In this document: positions 42,946 through 52,057 of the stretch, one piece after another
Layout: every line of letters starts with the position of its first letter
How positions within the stretch are numbered: position 1 is the stretch's first letter
DNA from: Desulfurococcales archaeon
GTDB taxonomy: Archaea; Thermoproteota; Thermoprotei_A; Sulfolobales; WAQK01
Assembly (NCBI GenBank): GCA_027083135.1
Contig: JALWQH010000002.1
Span: forward strand, 35,674 to 99,673
Direction of reading: 5' to 3'
Length of the DNA: 64,000 nucleotides
Program-made: the position numbers and the translations under genes
The notes under the pieces: model-generated
Databases searched by the model: none
Seen by the model: the letters and a program-made list of their open reading frames with translations, nothing else
Told to the model about the DNA's origin: nothing

Positions 42946-43371
42946 CTAGTGGACATGCTTTATTCCTAGCTCGTCTAACAGCTGTGTGACGCTGATCGAT
43001 TCGTGGAACCTCTGCAGATCTTGATCTTCTGTAACCAGCTTTGCCCCATGTATGCGTGCCATGTATAGATAGGATGCATCGTAGAAGGTGATGTTTTCGC
43101 TGAGGGCGAGTTCTAATACCTCCTGGATATTGGCGCCGAGCTTCAGTATGGGTATGATGTTGAAGATCTCCTGGAAGAGGCTGGCCACCGCCCTTGGATC
43201 CTTTATCCTACCTTTCCTGTGCTCCTTCCAGATAACGTTTCCAGCCTCATAAATGGTTAGATCCAGCACCGAGAAAATATTAGAGTAGCTCAGCAGGTTC
43301 TCCCGGAGCATTAGTATTAGCGGATAGAGAGCCGAGGTGTCGAGGAGATACTTGCCATCTATATCAGCCAT
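42946..43371 (-). CDS. vapC: VapC-type PIN-domain toxin
   Basis: 141 residues, start ATG at 43371. Acids of the PIN site are D in LLDTSALYPL (about residue 11), E in TIYEAGNVIWKE, D in FYDASYLYMA and D in VTEDQDLQRF. The layout is close to that of the toxin at 25.2 kb. Preceded by its antitoxin with a 7-base gap. Confidence 0.88.
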   Translation of the reverse strand: MADIDGKYLLDTSALYPLILMLRENLLSYSNIFSVLDLTIYEAGNVIWKEHRKGRIKDPRAVASLFQEIFNIIPILKLGANIQEVLELALSENITFYDASYLYMARIHGAKLVTEDQDLQRFHESISVTQLLDELGIKHVH

Positions 43372-43378
43372 GAATCAT

Positions 43379-43603
43379 TCACCTCTCCCTCCTCGCCTCC
43401 CTAACAGCCTGCACCCACTCCTCCGCGGAGAGCTCCATGGATTCCAACGCCTTGTCCACGAGCTTCCTGATCCTCAACAGCCTGGCACGCCTAATCTCGT
43501 CTTCTAGAGCCTTCTCTACAACCGCCCTGATGTCAATGCCCAGGCTCTCAGCCTCCTCCTTAAGCCTCCGCCTGATCCTGACTGAAAGAACAGTCGTAGA
43601 CAC
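43379..43603 (-). CDS. vapB: VapB-type antitoxin (RHH)
   Basis: 74 residues, GTG start at 43603. TTVLSVRIRRRLKEEAESLG, then IDIRAVVEKALEDEIRRA form the RHH module, followed by the toxin-binding helices. Two 8-base inverted half sites lie just upstream. The toxin gene follows after seven bases. Confidence 0.85.
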   Translation of the reverse strand: MSTTVLSVRIRRRLKEEAESLGIDIRAVVEKALEDEIRRARLLRIRKLVDKALESMELSAEEWVQAVREARRER

Positions 43604-43622
43604 TTATCCCCCCACAAAACCC

Positions 43623-43658
43623 TGTATACGGAGCCAGCATATAAGCCATGCGTATACA
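43623..43658. repeat. Inverted half sites around the promoter of the 43.4-kb vapBC
   Basis: tgtatacg (43623-43630) and cgtataca (43651-43658) are exact inverted repeats separated by 20 bases that contain the TATA-like cttatat (minus strand). The site begins 20 bases upstream of the GTG. Likely operator of the antitoxin. Confidence 0.55.
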
Positions 43659-43788
43659 ATAATTATCACCAAGCACTCAGTAAAGCCAGTCCCACGCTAG
43701 GAGCAGTAGAACACCCACCCTGATAACGGGTAAACCATTGGAGAACAAACACAGAGCATATAAAGAAGAGAGTCCCTTGGCATCCTAC

Positions 43789-44047
43789 ATGACGTTTTCG
43801 TCTTCTGTATATATAGTATTACCGTCTCGCTAAGGCTAGGCGGCTGAACCTCAACGTCTCCGAGCTTATAAGGAGAATTCTTGAGGAGGAGGTGCATGAT
43901 GTAGGCTGGCCAGCTGGATCGAGATACATCCCCAGGCCAGAGACCCTGAAACCGGGAAGCCTGCTGACAAAAATACCCATGGTAGTCCTCCTAGCGCCAA
44001 CCGACTGGCACCACCTCGTAGTCTGGAGGGCCGACAGCTGGCTGTAG
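43789..44047 (+). pseudogene. Frameshifted antitoxin-like gene
   Basis: An ATG at 43789 gives MTFSSSVYIVLPSR and a stop at 43831. In the next frame, from about 43823, the text continues as RLAKARRLNLNVSELIRRIL then EEEV, the helical part of an RHH/CcdA-like antitoxin, then an unfamiliar tail to a TAG at 44045. The join needs a single frameshift near 43823. No toxin follows, so the module appears dead. Confidence 0.55.
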
Positions 44048-44360
44048 AGCAGGATACCCCGAGCCGCCAGGCAGGAACTAGAAGCATTCACTAGGACCGA
44101 AAGAAGGAAGAGGAAACATACTGATATCCGCCAAGAAAAGTAAGCTAGAAGCCCTAGGACTCTATGCAAGCAAACCCATAACTCTAAAGGCCTCCTCATC
44201 CACCTGCTCCGCCGCCGCATAGGCAGGGCTGTTCAAGTATTTTTAAGACTGATGACGGAGTTAGAGATGCATGGTTCTGGAAATCGCCTAGGATCAACGT
44301 TAAGCTAGTAGAAGCTAGGGGCATTGAAGTTCAAGCTAGAGATTTTCGTCTAGGAGGGGC
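44048..44360. other. Stretch of about 310 bases with no clear gene
   Basis: A short frame around 44250-44357 (KTDDGVRDAWFWKSPRINVK) ends just before the DUF433 gene on the other strand. It does not look like a family that I know. It may be the decayed remainder of the module to its left. Confidence 0.3.
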
Positions 44361-44594
44361 CTAAGCTCTTGCTTCAATTATTACCTCCTCTCTTCCGAGA
44401 ACCTTAGCAGCATAGAGCAGTGCCGCCTTGATATCATCGAGACTTATATCATAGTCTTTAGCGATCTCCTCTGGCCTCATACCAGAGGCTAGGAGCTCAA
44501 GTATCATGCCAACAGTTATCCTTGTACCCTGAATCACGGGCTTACCAGCCATTACACGCGGGTCACTGGCAATCCTCCTTAACAGCTCCTCCAC
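44361..44594 (-). CDS. DUF433 protein (antitoxin-like)
   Basis: 77 residues with the DUF433 signature ASDPRVMAGKPVIQGTRITV, then GMRPEEIAKDYDISLDDIKA. DUF433 proteins carry a winged HTH and often pair with a PIN-like DUF5615 toxin. No such partner follows here, so it is a solitary antitoxin-type gene or the partner is lost. Confidence 0.85.
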   Translation of the reverse strand: MEELLRRIASDPRVMAGKPVIQGTRITVGMILELLASGMRPEEIAKDYDISLDDIKAALLYAAKVLGREEVIIEARA

Positions 44595-44837
44595 AGCAAT
44601 CCCCTACATCAGGACACTATGATTGTAGAAACTATTAATCCTAGCCATCCCATAATAAGCCATGCGCCAATGTTGCTAGGTCTCTAAGCCAAGCCAGGGT
44701 GCCTCATACACTAGAAAACGAGTATTAACATTAAGTATTAATTTACGAGGCGGAAGCTTACTGGTGTCTGCCTCCAGAGCCTAGGGTTGTGTTAAGGCTA
44801 GCAATTTAAATTATCCTCCCTTGTTTTAGTAGGCCTG

Positions 44838-45266
44838 GTGGTCAGGCTGAGCAGCATTGAATCCCTGCTGGATAGATATGCTGAGCTTGCAGGGGAGAGG
44901 GCTAGGAGGCTTAGGAGGTATGCTGAGGACCCCACTGTGGAGCTAGGCGACGATGACTTCGAGTATTTTGTGAGGTCGCATAGGCTTGTAGTGGTGGTGT
45001 TTGAGGCTGAGTGGTGTTCTCCGTGTAAGGTGTATAAGCCGATATTCCTCGAGGTGGCTAGAAGGTATTCTGGGAGAGGCGTGGTTTTTGCCAGGGTGGA
45101 TAGTGATAAGGCGTCGAAGACTGCTGACAACTATCATGTAGATTACATACCTACAACCCTGGTGTTCGTGGATGGTAAGCCTGTAGACGTGCTTGTAGGG
45201 GCTATGGAGAAGAATACGCTTGAAACCCTTGTGCTAAAATATGTCAGCCCTTCTGAGCACGCTTAG
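44838..45266 (+). CDS. Thioredoxin-like protein
   Basis: 142 residues. An N-terminal helical extension of about 40 residues precedes a thioredoxin fold with FEAEWCSPCKVYKPIF (C60, C63) and the cis-proline segment DYIPTTLVFVDGKPV. No signal peptide, so it is cytosolic and a likely substrate of the reductase at 6.4 kb. GTG start, with gcaatttaaatta upstream as a TATA-like box (about 44800-44812). The 3' end overlaps the convergent DUF1152 gene by 33 bases. Confidence 0.9.
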   Translation: MVRLSSIESLLDRYAELAGERARRLRRYAEDPTVELGDDDFEYFVRSHRLVVVVFEAEWCSPCKVYKPIFLEVARRYSGRGVVFARVDSDKASKTADNYHVDYIPTTLVFVDGKPVDVLVGAMEKNTLETLVLKYVSPSEHA

Positions 45267-46283
45267 CCTCCGCCTACCCATACCTCTAATCTCAACGGGA
45301 TTCCCCCTCAGCCTAGCTATGTCCAGCTCTAAGTCAAGCTCAGTGTATATGCCCATCGAGTTAAGCTCCTCCTTAGCCTCCCATATGGATGAGGTATGAG
45401 CTATTCTCCGAGCCATGGGGCTCGCCTCATAGAGCTTTCCCACATCAACCATGATCGTGGCGGCTGAGAATAGGTCAAGCCTCACGCTCCGCGTCCCCCT
45501 CCTAATGCTCCTCACACCCAACGCTCCTCTGAATGCCTCGTAGGGCAGCCTGCTGGCCTCGGTTTTAACAGCCCTTAAAGCCTCCTCCAACAACCCCTCA
45601 TCCCATCTTGACAGGCCTTCAAAACCCAGCACCCCATTCTTTGAGGCAAGATCTGCCAGGATCCCCATAAGCTCCTCCCTGCTAAGCTCACCGTCGCATC
45701 CGAGGCCATGCACCCCCACCGCAACGCTCAGCCCTAGCTCACGCATAGCCCTGTAAAGGCCTGCTAGAGCCACCTGGTCTGCAAGAGGACTCCACAAATC
45801 ATCCTCGTATCCCCTTGCAAGAATATCGCCGCCAGCATCAACACCTATCAACAGGTCAACACCACTATACGTTGTATAGTCTTTAACAGCCTCCACGAAA
45901 CCCTCAACACCCCCATCTATGGGTATTAGAACCACAGGCTCGCCTAGAACTCCTGCAAGCCTTGAAGCCTGAGGGTAGAAGCAGCCGTGAAGCCTGCAAG
46001 CCATGGTTCTTCCATCAGCCATGGCAAATCCTCCGGCAACATACGCGTTAACCAGGTCTTCCAGCCCAATAGGCCCTGGAGAAGGATCAACAACCCATCT
46101 CTCCCATGGAACAGAGCCCAGGGAGACCCTGCACCCCAGCCTCCTAAGCCTTAAAGCTACATGTAGGGCTGAAACCACATCTCCCCCACCGCCAACACCT
46201 ACAACCAATGCTCTCCGACACCTACTATCAGACACCAGGTGCTCCAGCATCCCTACTGCAACCACCCTAAGATGAGCGTTCAT
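45234..46283 (-). CDS. DUF1152 family protein
   Basis: 349 residues. The N-terminal LVVGVGGGGDVVSALHVAL, the middle DLLIGVDAGGDILARG, then GLGCDGELSREEL are DUF1152 marks. The glycine-rich loop and aspartates suggest a nucleotide or sugar-phosphate binding site; no function is established for this archaeal family. Confidence 0.85.
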   Translation of the reverse strand: MNAHLRVVAVGMLEHLVSDSRCRRALVVGVGGGGDVVSALHVALRLRRLGCRVSLGSVPWERWVVDPSPGPIGLEDLVNAYVAGGFAMADGRTMACRLHGCFYPQASRLAGVLGEPVVLIPIDGGVEGFVEAVKDYTTYSGVDLLIGVDAGGDILARGYEDDLWSPLADQVALAGLYRAMRELGLSVAVGVHGLGCDGELSREELMGILADLASKNGVLGFEGLSRWDEGLLEEALRAVKTEASRLPYEAFRGALGVRSIRRGTRSVRLDLFSAATIMVDVGKLYEASPMARRIAHTSSIWEAKEELNSMGIYTELDLELDIARLRGNPVEIRGMGRRRLSVLRRADIF

Positions 46284-46325
46284 CTTTTTATCAGCTCCCC
46301 CAACTCTTAGCTTTGAGGCTTAGGA

Positions 46326-46949
46326 ATGCCTAGGAGAACACTGCTAGCACTACTAGTACTAGTGGCTATAGCAGTAGGCATTGCGGCTCCCCTGCTTTCA
46401 TGGAGGCTTAGAGCAGGCTCCAAGGGAGGCCTGAAGGTGGAGGCTAGGCTGATAGGCCATAAGCTGTCAGTAGGGATAAGTGTGGAGAAGGGGGAGCATA
46501 GGGTTAGCGAGATATGCGTTGATTCATCCTGCTATCATGAGGGAATACTCGTCACAGGTAGAGCCGAGGTAACATTATACCTGGATAGAATAGTTGAGCA
46601 GGGTTCAACGCATAACGTGACAATCCTGTTCTCGGATCACAGGCCTGTGAGCCTAGTGGTGAGAGAGGAGCCTCCTCCAAGCATAGATGTAAGGGTGTTG
46701 AACGTATTCTACATGCCTAGGATAGGGCTCCGCATCATAATGGTTAACAACTCCACCGAGACTTTAAGCATAGTTGCCGCGTGGATTAACGGCAACCTCA
46801 TACACCCCTCAGCCCTCACCATCCTACGGCCTACTGGAAGCCCAGTGAACATATACCTACCCTACACGGGCTCCATAAATACTGGTAACAATACATGCAT
46901 ACTATTCCTGAATAACGGGGCATGGATCAAGGCTTCCTTCAAGGCCTAA
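46326..46949 (+). CDS. Secreted or membrane-anchored protein of unknown function
   Basis: 207 residues. One N-terminal transmembrane or signal segment (TLLALLVLVAIAVGIAAPLL), then a beta-rich domain with several NxS/T sites and one cysteine pair in EICVDSSCY. It resembles other small crenarchaeal surface proteins. It lies 48 bases before the large beta-propeller gene and may belong to it. Confidence 0.55.
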   Translation: MPRRTLLALLVLVAIAVGIAAPLLSWRLRAGSKGGLKVEARLIGHKLSVGISVEKGEHRVSEICVDSSCYHEGILVTGRAEVTLYLDRIVEQGSTHNVTILFSDHRPVSLVVREEPPPSIDVRVLNVFYMPRIGLRIIMVNNSTETLSIVAAWINGNLIHPSALTILRPTGSPVNIYLPYTGSINTGNNTCILFLNNGAWIKASFKA

Positions 46950-47054
46950 GCATAGTGGAAACAACGCCAGGCACTAGTAGGATATCCTTGTGGAGAGGTG
47001 TTCGAATCCCTAGTATTATCTACCCCGGCTCCCCTTGAAGAAGTGGTGGTAAGC

Positions 47055-48971
47055 GTGGATAAGGTTAGAATCCTAGCAGCGTCAATGCTGCTCACATTAA
47101 TGGTTGCAGGCTTCCTAGCAGCATATGCTTTTAGAAGTAGGAGTAGCGTGAAGACGGTAACCGTTACTGTGACCAGTAATCTTCCTCCCAGCAATAATAC
47201 TGGAGGCGGGGAGCTAAGCCTAGGTACAGGTGTGTCAAGGTTCCTATCATATGATCAGCTGGCCTCCTATCTCGAGGCCTCCAGAGTCATCAGCCTTGCT
47301 GCAGGCTTGTCGAGACCCATGATTCTCGGCGGAGTAGGCCTTGAAATCAAGGCAACCCCCACGGTCACAAGTGCTGCTCCAAGCCACTCGGAAACAAATG
47401 TCCAGGTTGAAGGCGTGGATGAGGCCGACATAGCGAAGACCGACGGCCACTACCTATACGTGGCCTCAGGCAACAAGGTATGGTTCGTAGAGGCGTATCC
47501 ACCTAGTCCAGTCAAGCTTAGCGTTGAGAGAGTGCTGGTCCTCAGCAGCTATACCCGCGTGGACGGGTTATTCGTCTCTCAAGGCAGACTCATAGTCCTA
47601 GCTGAGAAGGGCTTCAGAATAATACCCCTTATAAGGCTAGGCTCAACGCCCTTCAAGGCAACCCTAAGCTACGAGGCCCCCTCCACACATATACTAGTAT
47701 ATAATGCGAGCACAGCGGATCTCCTCTACAATGTATCTGTGAGCGGCCGATACGTTGCAAGCAGGCTTGTAGGCAACGCCCTCTACGTTGTAACAAGCCA
47801 GCCCGTCGCAGGGGTTAACGGTTCTCTAAGCCTACCCCTAGTCGATGGGGAGGCATTGAAGCCAGGCAACATATACTATTTCCCCGAGCAGATGGGCTTA
47901 ATGTACACCATAGTCACAGGGCTCAACATCACTGATGGAAGCCATAAGGCTGAAGCACTGCTGACAAGCTACGCTGGAAGAATATACATGACCCAGCACA
48001 ACCTATACGTTGTGAGCAGCGGCTTCATGAATTTCACCGACGTTATGCTGAGGATAAACAATGTTGTCAGGAAGACTAATGCCTCAGGCATCAACGCCTG
48101 GAAAGCCTTAGAGATAGTGGCAGGGCTTGAGAAGGCTCTAAGCTCATCTAGAAGCTATGATAAGACAGCGGTCTACAGGTTCTCACTCAAAGGCCTCTCA
48201 GCAGTGCCTGAAGCCAGCACTGTTCTAGAGGGCAGAATACTCGACCAGTTCTCCGTGGATGAGTATGAAGGATACCTCAGGGTAGCGGTAACCGTGGGGT
48301 GGGGGCGCAACACAACCAATGCTCTCTATGTGCTTAATGCAAGTGATCTAAGCGTGGCTGGCAAGCTCAGCGGGCTTGCCGAGGGGGAGCGCGTATATGC
48401 TGCGAGATATGTTGGCAAGCTATGCTTCCTAGTGACATATAGGCAGGTGGACCCATTATTCGCCATAGATCTAAGCAGCCCTGAGAAGCCTAAGGTGCTG
48501 GGATACGTCAAGATGCCTGGATTCTCAGAGTACCTACACCCCTACGGTGACAGGTTCCTCATAGGCGTCGGGCTCACCGATGACCATAGGGTTAAGATAG
48601 CCGTGTTCGATGTAAGTGATCCCACCAGGCCTACAGTGGTCGGGGAGGTTGAAACCAACTACTCCTATACGCCGATACAATGGGATCACAAGGCATTCAC
48701 AATCAATAATGATGAGGGATACCTGCTGATACCCGTAGCCTGGCCTAGAACAAGGATGGCAGCATCCAGCCTGCCTGCGGGAGGAGTAATGGTTGTAAGA
48801 ATAGATAACGCTACCGGCAGGATCACTGTGGCAGGAGTACTGGATCACAGGGATGCCCTGAGAGGCATGTATATTGGAGACGTGATATACACTGTGTCCT
48901 ACAGGATGGTTAAGGCTTTCCAATACCCTGGGCTTAAGGAGATAGGTGAGGCAACCCTCTACTCAGGGTGA
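47055..48971 (+). CDS. Secreted beta-propeller protein (COG4880/Beta_propel family)
   Basis: About 638 residues from a GTG at 47055; a GTG at 46998 would add 19. After a transmembrane helix (RILAASMLLTLMVAGFLAAY) comes FLSYDQLASYL and the family signature TNVQVEGVDEADIAKTDGHY, followed by repeated blades such as YLYVASGNKVWFV and a C-terminal part with the DHKAF segment. This matches the beta-propeller proteins (distant WD-40) found outside the cell in archaea. Role unknown; possibly protein interaction or carbohydrate contact. The stop overlaps the end of the convergent DtxR-type gene. Confidence 0.8.
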   Translation: MDKVRILAASMLLTLMVAGFLAAYAFRSRSSVKTVTVTVTSNLPPSNNTGGGELSLGTGVSRFLSYDQLASYLEASRVISLAAGLSRPMILGGVGLEIKATPTVTSAAPSHSETNVQVEGVDEADIAKTDGHYLYVASGNKVWFVEAYPPSPVKLSVERVLVLSSYTRVDGLFVSQGRLIVLAEKGFRIIPLIRLGSTPFKATLSYEAPSTHILVYNASTADLLYNVSVSGRYVASRLVGNALYVVTSQPVAGVNGSLSLPLVDGEALKPGNIYYFPEQMGLMYTIVTGLNITDGSHKAEALLTSYAGRIYMTQHNLYVVSSGFMNFTDVMLRINNVVRKTNASGINAWKALEIVAGLEKALSSSRSYDKTAVYRFSLKGLSAVPEASTVLEGRILDQFSVDEYEGYLRVAVTVGWGRNTTNALYVLNASDLSVAGKLSGLAEGERVYAARYVGKLCFLVTYRQVDPLFAIDLSSPEKPKVLGYVKMPGFSEYLHPYGDRFLIGVGLTDDHRVKIAVFDVSDPTRPTVVGEVETNYSYTPIQWDHKAFTINNDEGYLLIPVAWPRTRMAASSLPAGGVMVVRIDNATGRITVAGVLDHRDALRGMYIGDVIYTVSYRMVKAFQYPGLKEIGEATLYSG

Positions 48972-49498
48972 GAGTCTTCTAGACCCTGAGCCACGGTCTT
49001 TTTCCCGGCATGGCATTCCTCAATGCATTCAGGAGGCTTCTCGCCTCTCTCATAATAATAGTAGAGGTGGCTGAGAAACCTCGGAAAACCCTCGCTGCAA
49101 GCCTCGATGAACTTTATGAAGAGCTCCATCCTCCTGAGAAGCTTGTCGCTTAAGCCGTGCTCTAGCAGGCAGGCCGCCTTCTCAGCCTCCTCCCCCTTAA
49201 TTCCCAGCAGGATCGATAGGAACTCCCTGATAGCCTTATGCCTCTCATATATTCTCCTAGCCCTCCTAGCCCCCTCCTCTGTGAGGCTTGGATGCCCCCT
49301 CCTCTCATATACTACTAGCCCCCGCCTGCTAAGCCTCCCCAGATAATCCACGACGCTTGCAGGCCTCACACCCAGCTTCTCAGCCACATCCTTAACCCTA
49401 ACAATATTTTTCTCTAATTCAAGCTCGTAGAGCACTCTGAGGTAATCCTCCTCCCTCCTCCCCCTCATCACGCTGCGATTCTGCCGCGCCCGCGTCAC
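48959..49498 (-). CDS. DtxR/MntR-family metal-dependent repressor
   Basis: 179 residues. The N-terminal winged helix (DYLRVLYELELEKNIVRVKD, then RPASVVDYLGRLSRRG) is followed by a dimer/metal domain with CLLEHGLSD, where C, E and H are usual metal ligands of the family. The C-terminal end is rich in cysteine/histidine (CIEECHAG). It probably represses iron or manganese uptake genes. An internal ATG at 49468 is an alternative start. Confidence 0.85.
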   Translation of the reverse strand: MTRARQNRSVMRGRREEDYLRVLYELELEKNIVRVKDVAEKLGVRPASVVDYLGRLSRRGLVVYERRGHPSLTEEGARRARRIYERHKAIREFLSILLGIKGEEAEKAACLLEHGLSDKLLRRMELFIKFIEACSEGFPRFLSHLYYYYERGEKPPECIEECHAGKKTVAQGLEDSHPE

Positions 49499-49596
49499 CG
49501 GCCAGCATCCACCTATAATTTCTGCAGACGCCTCTAAAACTATTCAGCCCCAACACCACTTATAATCCTCTGAGGCAAGGAGGATAGCAGGTATGG

Positions 49597-50724
49597 GTGG
49601 CCTGGTTGGCTGGAGACTGGCTGGCAAGCTATATTGATAGGCAGGTGAAGGAGCTTAGGGAGAAGGTTGGTAGAGAGGGCTGCGCCTTAGCAGCAGTGTC
49701 TGGAGGAGTTGACAGCACGACTGCAGCTGTGCTTGCCTACAAGGCTCTAGGAAGCAGGGTGCAGGCAGTCTTCATAGATACTGGCTTCATGAGGGAAGGA
49801 GAGGCTCATAGGGTGAAGAGCGAGCTGAAAGGAATCCTACCGCTTGAAATAGTGGATTACTCTGAGAGGTTTCTAGGAAGCCTTGAAGGCCTAAGCGATG
49901 CGGAGGAGAAGAGGAAGAAGTTTAGAAGCATATTCTACAGCGTGTTGTCAGAGGAGGCTGTGAAGAGGGGGTGCAGATACCTCGTGCAGGGAACCATAGC
50001 TCCGGACATTATAGAGACTGTGGGAGGCATAAAGACGCAGCATAATGTGCTGGCCCAGGCTGGACTTAACCCGCTTAAAAACTATGGATTCACTGTGCTT
50101 GAGCCGTTAAAGGAACTCTATAAGGATGAGGTTAGGAGAGTAGCACGACTACTAGGAGTGCCTGACTCGGTGGTTGAGAGGCAGCCCTTCCCCGGCCCGG
50201 GGCTTCTAATAAGGGTTGTAGGGGGGCTCAGCCGCGGAAAGTTGGGTGTGGCTAGGAGGGCTACTAGGATAGTTGAGGAGCAGATGGGCGGCTGGGGAGC
50301 ATCACAGTACTTTGCTGCAGTATGGATAGATGATGTGGCGAATGTAGGCGGGGGAGAACTATTGATCTATAGGGGGGTTAGGGCTACAGGTGTACGTGGA
50401 GATGCGAGGAGATACGGGCCCATAGTGCTTTACAGGGGAGGGTGGAGCAGGCCTAGGGATCTCGAAGGCATGGTGTCAAGGCTTCCCTCAATGCCTGGGG
50501 ATCCTGTGAGAATGGTTGCAGAAATATACTCTAGGAATAGCGGCAAGTATGCTGTGGCGATAAGAGCTGTTGTCACAGAGGATTTCATGACGGCTGATAT
50601 ACTGGATGTTGATAGGCAGAGGCTCGAACACCTAGCCTTAAAAATAGCCTCGGAGATCCCTGAAGCCAGGAGAATAGTCTATGATGTTACACCTAAGCCC
50701 CCGGCAACCATAGAGTATGAGTAA
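49597..50724 (+). CDS. guaAB: GMP synthase, ATP-pyrophosphatase subunit
   Basis: 375 residues. PP-loop SGGVDSTTAAVLA (about 30-42), HRVKSELKG, LVQGTIAPDIIETVGGIKTQ, QPFPGPGLLIRVVGG and the C-terminal dimerisation end KPPATIEYE are all present. It amidates XMP to GMP with ammonia from the separate amidotransferase encoded next. GTG start. Twelve bases separate the two subunit genes. Confidence 0.93.
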   Translation: MAWLAGDWLASYIDRQVKELREKVGREGCALAAVSGGVDSTTAAVLAYKALGSRVQAVFIDTGFMREGEAHRVKSELKGILPLEIVDYSERFLGSLEGLSDAEEKRKKFRSIFYSVLSEEAVKRGCRYLVQGTIAPDIIETVGGIKTQHNVLAQAGLNPLKNYGFTVLEPLKELYKDEVRRVARLLGVPDSVVERQPFPGPGLLIRVVGGLSRGKLGVARRATRIVEEQMGGWGASQYFAAVWIDDVANVGGGELLIYRGVRATGVRGDARRYGPIVLYRGGWSRPRDLEGMVSRLPSMPGDPVRMVAEIYSRNSGKYAVAIRAVVTEDFMTADILDVDRQRLEHLALKIASEIPEARRIVYDVTPKPPATIEYE

Positions 50725-50736
50725 GGTGCCGCGGAT

Positions 50737-51297
50737 ATGGATGTGGCGGTTGTTTACCTTGGCGGACAGTATAATCACCTCATCGCCAGGAGGGTAAGGG
50801 AGCTTGGGGCAAACCCCGTGCTCCTCGACCAGTCGGCGCTGAGCCGAGCCAGCTATGACTGCATGATAGCTGGCGGGGGGCCTCATAGACTGCCAGGCGA
50901 TCTCGAAGCATTATCCATGCTGGCATACCATGTGGCTAGGATCTCAGCCCCATTCCTAGGCATATGCCTCTCCCACCAGCTGTTAGCACTGGTCTATGGG
51001 GGCAGGGTTGCAGCATCCCTGACCCCTGAGTATGGTGGAGTGGATGTGGAGGTCATTGAGCCCGACGATCTGTTTGAAGGTCTTCCAGGAAGGATAAGGG
51101 TGTGGGAGAGCCATAACGATGAGGTTGTAGATATGCCTAAAGGCTTCCAGCTGCTGGCCTCCAGCAGAACCTGCAGGATCCAGGCGATGAAGCATAGGAG
51201 TAAACCCCTATATGGGGTTCAATTCCACCCGGAGGTTAGGCACACTCAGCATGGCCTGAGAATACTCTCAAACTTCCTGAAAACGTGTAGGAGATGA
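50737..51297 (+). CDS. guaAA: GMP synthase, glutamine amidotransferase subunit
   Basis: 186 residues of class I amidotransferase with the nucleophile in GICLSHQ (about residue 72) and the HPE pair in GVQFHPEVRH. The position after Leu is Ser where the family usually has Gly (GICxGHQ), a mild deviation. It supplies ammonia to the ATP-pyrophosphatase encoded upstream. Two-gene GMP synthases are common in archaea. Confidence 0.92.
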   Translation: MDVAVVYLGGQYNHLIARRVRELGANPVLLDQSALSRASYDCMIAGGGPHRLPGDLEALSMLAYHVARISAPFLGICLSHQLLALVYGGRVAASLTPEYGGVDVEVIEPDDLFEGLPGRIRVWESHNDEVVDMPKGFQLLASSRTCRIQAMKHRSKPLYGVQFHPEVRHTQHGLRILSNFLKTCRR

Positions 51298-51309
51298 AGG
51301 CGGTTAACC

Positions 51310-51990
51310 TTACTCGGCCATCTCGTTAAGCACCCTGGCTATAATCCCCCTAGTTAGCACTACAGGTCTCCCTGAAATGCTTCTCACAGCCCTCTTCTGC
51401 ATAAACGTGTAGCCGACGCAGTCCATGACCACCATGCCCACATCCCTGGAAGCCATTCTCCTAGCAGCACCTATGAATTCGTCCAGTGAGCCCTGGTAAG
51501 GCGACAGGGTTTCCACGACGACCTCGTAGCCCAGCCCACCCCACTTCTCCTCAGCGTACTTCCTCTGCTCCTGTAGGGGTATGAATACCCCTAGAGGCTT
51601 CCTAAGCCTCACACCCTGAACAACTCCCTTCAACAGCTTGTCAGGGTAGATTATAGGTACACTGGACTTGAATTCAGGGAACTCCCCTGAACACAGGATC
51701 ACTATTATCTCGGCCCCCATGTCTTCAAGCATCTTTATCTTCTCCTGCATTAAGCCTATGATCTTCTCCTTAGCGAACGACACCTGGGTTCCATCCCTCA
51801 TCCTAGACACATATACTGTCATGCCTGGCTCCGGGCGGAGCTTCTCTTCAACCTCCTCCCTGCTAAAATCGTCGAGAGCACCCTTCTCCAAAACCTCTAT
51901 TGAGGGATGCAGGATTGGGGCTAGATCACTCATGACATCTGTACGCGGGCTCTGCCCTATAGTTAGGAAGCCTACCCTCATACCCACCAC
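51310..51990 (-). CDS. AroM family protein
   Basis: 226 residues with RVGFLTIGQSPRTDVMSDL at the N-terminus and VMDCVGYTFMQKRAV near the C-terminus, both typical of AroM. The family is related to Asp/Glu racemase-like folds and its activity is unknown. A catalytic cysteine pair is suggested by ILCSGEF and MDCVG. The gene is divergent from the M29/DUF917/DUF1177 set. Confidence 0.88.
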   Translation of the reverse strand: MVGMRVGFLTIGQSPRTDVMSDLAPILHPSIEVLEKGALDDFSREEVEEKLRPEPGMTVYVSRMRDGTQVSFAKEKIIGLMQEKIKMLEDMGAEIIVILCSGEFPEFKSSVPIIYPDKLLKGVVQGVRLRKPLGVFIPLQEQRKYAEEKWGGLGYEVVVETLSPYQGSLDEFIGAARRMASRDVGMVVMDCVGYTFMQKRAVRSISGRPVVLTRGIIARVLNEMAE

Positions 51991-52006
51991 TACTCATACA
52001 CCCATG

Positions 52007-52035
52007 CTTAAACTAGTAATAAAGATTTTATTATA
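52007..52035. promoter_or_regulatory. Divergent promoter region between AroM and the M29-type gene
   Basis: gcttaaact (52007-52015, TATA-like for the minus-strand AroM) and aaagattttatta (52021-52033, BRE-TATA-like for the plus strand) are close together. The plus-strand TATA lies about 25-35 bases before the GTG at 52058. Joint control of the two transcripts is plausible. Confidence 0.4.
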
Positions 52036-52057
52036 GGCTTATCTTCCAGGAGAACAG

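Noticed and set aside
24000..45000. CRISPR array
   Set aside because: Looked for regularly spaced repeats in the gaps and found none.
46990..47012. tRNA T-loop-like gttcgaatcc
   Set aside because: The flanking bases do not pair as a T stem and there is no tRNA body upstream.
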